Shown: positions 32,410 to 37,382 of the stretch, in pieces | Layout: each line of letters begins with the position of its first letter | How positions within the stretch are numbered: position 1 is the first letter of the stretch | NCBI GenBank assembly: GCA_018711275.1 | Contig: DVIN01000025.1 | Coordinates: forward strand, 1-37,382 | DNA length: 37,382 nt | Origin: Candidatus Pullilachnospira intestinigallinarum | GTDB taxonomy: Bacteria > Bacillota > Clostridia > Lachnospirales > Lachnospiraceae | Direction: 5' to 3' | Notes under the pieces: model-generated | Seen by the model: the letters and a program-made list of their open reading frames with translations, nothing else | Told to the model about the DNA's origin: nothing | Database searches by the model: none | Position numbers and translations under genes: made by a program

Positions 32410-32619
32410 ATGATGGAATATGACTGCGGGGATATCCGCAGGATCAAACACTTGATAAAGGTATATGGATATGCCGTCGCCATCGGGCGGCTGGAAGGGT
32501 TACATTCCCGGGAACTGGAGACACTGGAGGCTTCCGACGGAGCAGTACGCCACGCGCTGAGGGCAGTTTTCCGTACAGAAAGCGGAATCTGTTTTCTGAA
32601 ATCCTTGTTGCCCCTATAA
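32410..32619 (+). pseudogene. N-terminal remnant of an HD-domain hydrolase
   Basis: A 69-codon frame reading MMEYDCGDIRRIKHLIKVYGYAVAIGRLEGL, which resembles the start of small HD-domain phosphohydrolases that normally continue into a VHDIG block. Here the frame runs from LETLEASDGAVRHALRAVFRTESG to the stop and has no HD pair. The AAGGAGG at 32360 serves a TTG frame of 15 codons (from 32376) that ends just past this ATG; the remnant itself has no ribosome site at the right distance. I judge it a decayed gene, not a functional one. Confidence 0.5.
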
Positions 32620-32680
32620 AAACTGTGACCCATATAATAATTTTCAAGAAAGGAGACGGCTTATCTGCCGTAATAAAACT

Positions 32681-33271
32681 ATGAAAAAAATGATCCTTGT
32701 CACTTCTCCCCCTGCATGCGGGAAGACTTATATCTCGAAACAGCTTGCAAGAAATCTGAAACATGTGGTGTATCTTGACAAAGACACCCTAATTCCCCTG
32801 TCCAATCGGGTATTTGCAGCCGCCCATGAGCCGGTAAACCGCAGTTCCCAATTCTTTGAAGAAAATATCCGTGACTACGAATATGAGGCCATTGTAGATA
32901 TCGGCGTGGAAGCCCTGGAATACGACGATATTGTGCTGATCAATGCGCCCTTTACCAAAGAGGTACACAACGAAGAAACTCTGGAGCGTTTCCGCACAAA
33001 GCTCCGGACAAAAGGGGCGAAGCTTGTAATCATCTGGGTGGTGACAGACCCGGAGGTCTGCCACCAGAGAATGGTCGAGCGCAATTCCGACCGGGATACA
33101 TGGAAGCTGGAGCACTGGGATGAATATATCAAAACCGTTGACTTCTCCATCCCGGAACCCCTGGAACGTCTGGACGCAGGGCATGACCTGATCCTGTTCC
33201 ACAATTCTTCCGATGCGGAATTTGATGCATCCATGGCTGCTATCCTGCCTCAGTTGGAAGAAAACGACTGA
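32681..33271 (+). CDS. P-loop kinase-like ATPase
   Basis: A 196-residue cytosolic protein with a Walker A SPPACGKTYISKQL (P-loop about residues 9-16) after MILVT. VYLDKDTLIPL, DDIVLINAPF (Walker B-like) and IIWVVTDPEVCHQRMVERNSDRDTWK follow, the last a lid-like arginine-rich segment. The layout fits the AAA_33/zeta-type small-molecule kinases. The substrate is unknown. The GGAG lies 26 nt before the ATG, and ACGGC/GCCGT between them can fold to a small hairpin. Its end overlaps the end of the convergent YkvI gene by 22 bp. Confidence 0.85.
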   Translation: MKKMILVTSPPACGKTYISKQLARNLKHVVYLDKDTLIPLSNRVFAAAHEPVNRSSQFFEENIRDYEYEAIVDIGVEALEYDDIVLINAPFTKEVHNEETLERFRTKLRTKGAKLVIIWVVTDPEVCHQRMVERNSDRDTWKLEHWDEYIKTVDFSIPEPLERLDAGHDLILFHNSSDAEFDASMAAILPQLEEND

Positions 33272-34422
33272 TCCGGTTTCCTTCCGGGGGATTTCGTATC
33301 CATCCTGGTCGCGATCATATGGACAATATACGGGATCAGGATGACCGGGATCGCGAGGTAAGCGATCAGGCTGTATGCCTTCTGGATCAGTGTCAAAAGT
33401 CCGAACTGGGCAATACCGAAATCTACGATACAGCAGATCAACGCCGCGGCGATCTCTTTTTTCCCGATTTTTGGCTTTCTGGAAGTTTCCGTTGGTTTCC
33501 TCTGTTCTTTGCAGATCCTTTTTACCATGGCCGCAACCATATTTACCGCAGTAGACACCGCCCCCAGGATAATAAGCAGGGAGATCAGCGGAGTCATGAA
33601 AGAAGCCCCAACGCCGTTCTGCACCATAAAGAGTGTGGGAACGCTGGCGTCTGCCATACCCGGATCGGTATATACGGTCATCAGTCCCAGGACGACCATG
33701 ACCATCATCAGGGCATTCACCACAATTCCGACGCCCATACTCTTTCCCGCATCAGAAGGCTTTTCAAAAGACCTGGCGTGCTGGACAAACACAGCGATAT
33801 TGGACAGCTGAAATGTCCCGTACAGAAATGCGGAGGAAACCGCGCTCCCCAGCGGAAGTTCTGCCGATCTCATGCGCTCTGCCGCTTTGGCAATTCCGTC
33901 CATACCCGACATGATGTTGGGAATATAAACGATCAGCAGGCCTGCAATGATGCATATGGACAGGATTGAAGCCACTTTCCGTACCAGGTCTGTCCCAAAC
34001 ACAGCCACAGCAAAGATAAAAATTCCGATCAGGAACGTACACAGCAGATACGGCAGCCCGGTGAGGGTGTTCAGCGTAGCGCCACCTGTTGCAAATGCTA
34101 CCGCCGGCGCCACGCACATCACACAGATATAGAGAATCTCAAACAGGTTGGAAAATATCGGGGCAAACCGCCCGTAAAAAGCATTGTTATAGGACCGGTA
34201 ATCATATACTTCATGCTTTCTTGCAAACCGGAGACTGTAGGCAAAAAAGATGCCGTTATAAACCATCGCCAGCACCGGCAGGATCAGACATACGATTCCA
34301 TACTTTACAAAATAACTGTAAATCTGTGCGCCTGAGGCAAAGCCGCCGCCAAAGTGTGTGGTAAACCATACGAAGGCCACCCCCAGTATCACTGCTGTAT
34401 TTTTATTCTTCTTTGCCTGCAT
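33250..34422 (-). CDS. YkvI-family membrane protein, probable transporter
   Basis: A 390-residue polytopic protein with about ten helices. VILGVAFVWFTTHFGGGFASGAQIYSYFVKYG at the N-terminus, with a broken helix around GGGFASG, is characteristic of the YkvI (COG3949) family, which has the look of the LeuT-fold amino-acid carriers. Further motifs are YNNAFYGRFAPIFSNLFEILYICVMCVAPAVAFATGG and FQLSNIAVFVQHARSF. The start overlaps the Fe-ADH gene by 20 bp. Both lie behind the T-box leader, so it may carry an amino acid or precursor, plausibly tryptophan-related; this is inference. Confidence 0.88.
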   Translation of the reverse strand: MQAKKNKNTAVILGVAFVWFTTHFGGGFASGAQIYSYFVKYGIVCLILPVLAMVYNGIFFAYSLRFARKHEVYDYRSYNNAFYGRFAPIFSNLFEILYICVMCVAPAVAFATGGATLNTLTGLPYLLCTFLIGIFIFAVAVFGTDLVRKVASILSICIIAGLLIVYIPNIMSGMDGIAKAAERMRSAELPLGSAVSSAFLYGTFQLSNIAVFVQHARSFEKPSDAGKSMGVGIVVNALMMVMVVLGLMTVYTDPGMADASVPTLFMVQNGVGASFMTPLISLLIILGAVSTAVNMVAAMVKRICKEQRKPTETSRKPKIGKKEIAAALICCIVDFGIAQFGLLTLIQKAYSLIAYLAIPVILIPYIVHMIATRMDTKSPGRKPDQSFSSN

Positions 34423-35515
34423 CTTTTCTCACCCTTTCTTTCAGTCTGTCCATAGCCTCTGTCAGCATTTCTTCCGTTACTCTGTATGGATAGTGGGCTA
34501 CGTCCGACATATCCGGGATCCTCTTCCTGCATTCTTCCCACTGTTGCTCTGTAATCTCGATCTCTTCCAGGGATAACGGAAGCCCTAATGCGCGGTTCAG
34601 CTGGTAGATCTTCTCGAATTCCTCTTCCTGTCCATCCACAAGAAGCGCCAGCAGAACGCCGAATCCTACCACTTCTCCGTGGAGATGCCGCTCTTCGATC
34701 ACCGGATACGCCGTCAGGGCATAAAAAACCGCATGTGCCAGACCGCTGTTATAGTCCGGCGTATAATCCTTTGTCAGGAAGATGGAGGCGATCCCGGTTG
34801 TCACGATAATGGCAAGCACCGTCTGCTCCACATCATAAGTACAGCGCCCGTTTCGGTGATCTTCCAGCGCCTTCGGGCCATACTCCAGGAGCGGATCCCG
34901 GCACATACGGCTCACTGCCACTCCCAAAGCTGTAAAATGCTCCAGCCGCTCCCCCCTGGATGAGATCACAGCCTCATAATACTTCGCATAGGTATCCCCG
35001 ATCCCCGCCCACATATACTGGGCAGGTGCCTTTGCGATGATCTCTGTATCGATAAAAGAATGCATCACCGGCCTGATAAAAAAGTGCGGTTTCAGGAATG
35101 TCCCATCCTCGTTATACATAATGGAGACCGATGTGCATGCAGAGCAATTGGACGCAATCGTAGGGAACGCAAAAACCGGTTTGTCATCTGTGATACAGAG
35201 ACATTTCACCGTATCCAGCGCCTTGCCGCCGCCGACTCCGAACACCATGTCCGCTTCCTGATAGAGCGGCAGGCCGCGCAGATGTTCCACTGTGGCATAT
35301 GTACAATTCTCCCCGTAGATCTCTTTTCCAATAATCTGAAGATCTGTTTTCTCCACATAAGAACAGATCTTGTCGTAAGCCGCATCCAGAGCTTTCCTTC
35401 CGCCGATCACAAAGACCTTCTTCCCGTAGGATTCACAGACCGGTCCGATCTTGTCGTAAATCCTGTCTCCGATAGAATAATTCGGGAGATGTACTTCATA
35501 ATTTTCCAGTTTCAT
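34403..35515 (-). CDS. Iron-type alcohol dehydrogenase, glycerol-dehydrogenase-like
   Basis: A 370-residue group III dehydrogenase. The nucleotide loop is VFGVGGGKALDTVK (about 92-104), followed by FPTIASNCSACTSVSIMYNEDG, which is like GldA. The metal ligands are D174 (GIGDTYAKYYEA), H261 (SGLAHAVFYAL) and H279 (ERHLHGEVVGFG). The substrate is unknown. The ATG at 35513-35515 follows AAAGGAG; the frame up to 35551 runs into the leader terminator region. It is the first gene after the T-box and overlaps the YkvI gene by 20 bp, so the two form an operon controlled by tRNA charging. Confidence 0.92.
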   Translation of the reverse strand: MKLENYEVHLPNYSIGDRIYDKIGPVCESYGKKVFVIGGRKALDAAYDKICSYVEKTDLQIIGKEIYGENCTYATVEHLRGLPLYQEADMVFGVGGGKALDTVKCLCITDDKPVFAFPTIASNCSACTSVSIMYNEDGTFLKPHFFIRPVMHSFIDTEIIAKAPAQYMWAGIGDTYAKYYEAVISSRGERLEHFTALGVAVSRMCRDPLLEYGPKALEDHRNGRCTYDVEQTVLAIIVTTGIASIFLTKDYTPDYNSGLAHAVFYALTAYPVIEERHLHGEVVGFGVLLALLVDGQEEEFEKIYQLNRALGLPLSLEEIEITEQQWEECRKRIPDMSDVAHYPYRVTEEMLTEAMDRLKERVRKDAGKEE

Positions 35516-35552
35516 AATGCATTTCTCCTTTCTGTTTCGAGATCCGAGCAAA

Positions 35553-35832
35553 ACAAAAAGCCCTCATCCCATACAATACATTTGCAGGGACAAGAGCTGT
35601 AATTCAAAATAACTCCTGCGGTGCCACCCGGCTTGATACGATCCATCTGTATCCACTTATGCATACTGACATATGCTTTCTTTGATAACGGAGTCTGTTC
35701 TCCGGCTCGCCTACTTCCCCTTTCAGCCCGCCCTCAGAAGCCCATTCACTCCAAGTCCGGCTTACCGCAATCCCACCGCCTGCGGCTCTCTGTAAAGCGT
35801 CCATTGAAGCTACTTGCTCTTCCTCAAAGGTT
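35553..35832 (-). ncRNA. T-box riboswitch leader, probable tryptophan specifier
   Basis: Read on the minus strand, the leader has the Stem I elements AGAGAGCCG and GGTGGGATTGCGG, then GTGAA-TGG-GCTTCTGAGG, where TGG (35742-35744) is at the specifier position. The T-box core GGGTGGCACCGC lies at 35618-35629. A terminator follows: GCTCTTGTCCC (35587-35597) pairs with GGGATGAGGGC (35560-35570), all 11 positions pairing if G-U is allowed, then TTTTT. The Trp call rests on position by eye after GTGAA; a neighbouring register would change it. Confidence 0.9.
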
Positions 35833-35838
35833 TTCTAT

Positions 35839-35867
35839 ACTTTAGCATGTTTCATTTCTGCTGTCAA
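35839..35867 (-). promoter_or_regulatory. Promoter of the T-box operon
   Basis: On the minus strand TTGACA (35862-35867), a 17-nt spacer and TAAAGT (35839-35844) predict a transcript start near 35832, at the beginning of the T-box leader. Confidence 0.75.
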
Positions 35868-35968
35868 CATTCAAAATATAGTTCTGAACTGCACCAAAAT
35901 GAAAAGCCATTTTTGTGATGATTGTATCTATATCAAATTGAAAACCGTTCTATATCATTTTCAACTGA

Positions 35969-36454
35969 TCAGAAAATAGCTGTCAGCACACTCACCACAA
36001 GACAAGCGGGCAGACCAAGAACCATGCCAATACAGGACTGCCTGATATGAAAACGATAATCCCTGTATTCTTCCATATCCTCTGTCCCCGGTATCCTCAC
36101 CTTTTTAGAATGGCAGAACCAAAGGCAATCAAGAATCAGCGTGTCATACCAGTCGATGATCAGCCAGATCAGGTAAGAATCCCGAAATCCTTCCCAGAAC
36201 GTATCTGCTCCATTAAACTGTTTCAGAATAAAAACGAATGCAAACACAAAAACAAGCAGGACGATTCCTTTCCGAATGATGTCCGCCCTTGTAAAACGCT
36301 GCTCTCTTTTTTCAATCAAGCCTAATTCGATGCACTTCTCCCGTATAGCCGGTGGATAATCCCCCACTGAAGTAAGGGGATTTTTCAGTGTCAGCGGCAC
36401 GATCAAAATTGTGAATAACAGGATTCCGATCAGACTCTCTATCATTACCACCAT
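35969..36454 (-). CDS. Membrane protein of unknown function, about four helices
   Basis: A 161-residue protein with hydrophobic segments at about 4-22 (IESLIGILLFTILIVPLTL), 62-80 (GIVLLVFVFAFVFILKQF), 94-112 (YLIWLIIDWYDTLILDCLW) and the end (IGMVLGLPACLVVSVLTAIF). The first helix is followed by PLTSVGDYPPAIREKCIELGLIEK; a YHRQ-like basic loop precedes the last. No family recognised. It lies 46 bp after the methyltransferase gene on the same strand and likely forms a unit with it. Confidence 0.78.
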   Translation of the reverse strand: MVVMIESLIGILLFTILIVPLTLKNPLTSVGDYPPAIREKCIELGLIEKREQRFTRADIIRKGIVLLVFVFAFVFILKQFNGADTFWEGFRDSYLIWLIIDWYDTLILDCLWFCHSKKVRIPGTEDMEEYRDYRFHIRQSCIGMVLGLPACLVVSVLTAIF

Positions 36455-36500
36455 GTATATCTTTCCCCTCCTTGTTCATCAACCCGTGCCTTGTTCCATC

Positions 36501-37319
36501 TCACTTTCTTCCCACCAACATTCTCGACTCGCCAAGCATCATCATAGCCGCCCGGCGGCGTGAGCCAAATGCCTCTTTGGCAGTGTCAACAAGGCGTACT
36601 TCCTCATATCCCATATCCCGGAGTTTTTGGGCAAACGCCTCCATATCCCCGTACATTCCCGGCTTCATCTCATCGTTGAGAGCAAAGACGCCGCCCTTTT
36701 TCAGCACCCGCAGAGTCTCCAGCAGCAGCTGCTGTTTATCCGCTCCGGTAATATTGTGGTACACATAATTGCTCACCACAGCGTCAAAAGAGCCATCCGG
36801 GAAATCCAGCTTGTTGGCATCGCCACGGCAAAAGGTACACCGATCCCCTGCCCCTTCACTGACAGCGTTTTTCTCGCAAAGAGCCTGACTGTAGTTGTAA
36901 ACAGGCGCCCAGTAGTCGATTCCGACAACCTTTGTCTCCTGCCATGTGAGCGCTGCCCGGATGGATAATGCTCCGGAGCCGCATCCTACATCCAGCAGTG
37001 TTCCTTTGCCGTCATAATCCATGTGGGACAGGATCGTCTGATGCACCCGCTCCATGATCCCGCCGCCATCAAAGGCATACTGCCGACGAATCCAAGTGAT
37101 CCAGCCAAGGAGCGCCAGAAGCCCGGCCACGATGATTACAAACAAAATACCCGGCACAAAAATATGGAACACAGCAAATGACAGTACCGCCAGCAGCGCT
37201 GCCAGAGCTGTCAGCCCGCCCACCATATAAAACACCGGGTTTGACATCCAACTTCCGTAGTCTTCCCCATGAGTGCCAAGGCAGATCGCTTTTTGAGATT
37301 TTCCCTGCAGATCAGACAT
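36501..37319 (-). CDS. Membrane-anchored class I SAM-dependent methyltransferase
   Basis: A 272-residue protein. Residues about 30-75 form two membrane helices (FYMVGGLTALAALLAVLSFAVF and FVPGILFVIIVAGLLALLGWITW). The methyltransferase follows: motif I GTLLDVGCGSGALSIRAAL (about 106-124), VVGIDYWAP, FCRGDANKLDFPDGSFDAVVSNYVYHNI and LRVLKKGGVFALNDEM. The target is unknown; the membrane anchor suggests a lipid or quinone-like substrate, or only localisation. AAGAGGAAAG precedes the ATG. Confidence 0.9.
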   Translation of the reverse strand: MSDLQGKSQKAICLGTHGEDYGSWMSNPVFYMVGGLTALAALLAVLSFAVFHIFVPGILFVIIVAGLLALLGWITWIRRQYAFDGGGIMERVHQTILSHMDYDGKGTLLDVGCGSGALSIRAALTWQETKVVGIDYWAPVYNYSQALCEKNAVSEGAGDRCTFCRGDANKLDFPDGSFDAVVSNYVYHNITGADKQQLLLETLRVLKKGGVFALNDEMKPGMYGDMEAFAQKLRDMGYEEVRLVDTAKEAFGSRRRAAMMMLGESRMLVGRK

Positions 37320-37382
37320 AAATTTCCTTCTTTCCTCTTCAACAAATTTAATCCCTGTTCCTATAGTTTCGTTCTTACTACT

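Overview
The window looks like chromosomal DNA of a gut-type Clostridia, most likely Lachnospiraceae. It has moderate GC, strong AGGAGG ribosome sites and many GTG starts. Typical Firmicute genes are present: rex, an alr-mazF pair, a T-box leader, an ECF transporter, an AgrC/LytTR pair and a GPP34-family protein. No rRNA, tRNA, CRISPR array or complete insertion sequence was seen. Most genes are on the minus strand.

Layout. 1-6000 (minus): yebC (cut by the window edge), mazF, alr, the NAD(P)HX repair enzyme, rex with its promoter and a likely Rex operator, then a cysteine-rich small protein coupled to an esterase. 6100-9450 (minus): an OmpR-type two-component pair, a small lipoprotein and a cupin. 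9450-9890: a non-coding array of CTACNGTAG-like palindromes. 9891-10483: a frameshifted GNAT gene. 10600-12180 (plus): an FAD-dependent dehydrogenase with its own promoter, leader and terminator. 12187-13640 (minus): a MerR-like regulator with a GPP34 protein, a heptanucleotide repeat and an XRE regulator. 13813-17230: a URO-D family protein and an AraC regulator facing away from each other across about 720 bp that hold a 52-bp tandem repeat, then a Nudix hydrolase. 17418-20796 (minus): an MFS transporter, an HD phosphohydrolase and a PIN-PhoH ATPase. 20909-26116 (minus): an ECF transporter (S, fused A-A, T) followed by a PHP phosphoesterase and an RpiR regulator. 26398-28308 (plus): an ABC-F ATPase. 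28392-31884 (minus): a decaying AgrC/LytTR and FtsX-permease locus. 32400-33271 (plus): an HD-protein remnant and a P-loop kinase-like gene. 33250-35830 (minus): a T-box leader with a probable Trp specifier driving an iron-type alcohol dehydrogenase and a YkvI-family membrane protein. 35969-37319 (minus): a membrane-anchored methyltransferase and a four-helix membrane protein.

The most notable items are: the probable tryptophan T-box in front of a YkvI/Fe-ADH pair; two non-coding arrays, about 5.5 kb apart, that share a 52-bp period; the ECF-PHP-RpiR operon of unknown substrate; the LytTR regulator that lacks the REC acidic pocket beside an N-terminally truncated FtsX permease; and the Rex-like operator lying on the -35 box of rex. 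Family assignments come from reading motifs by eye; no database search was run.
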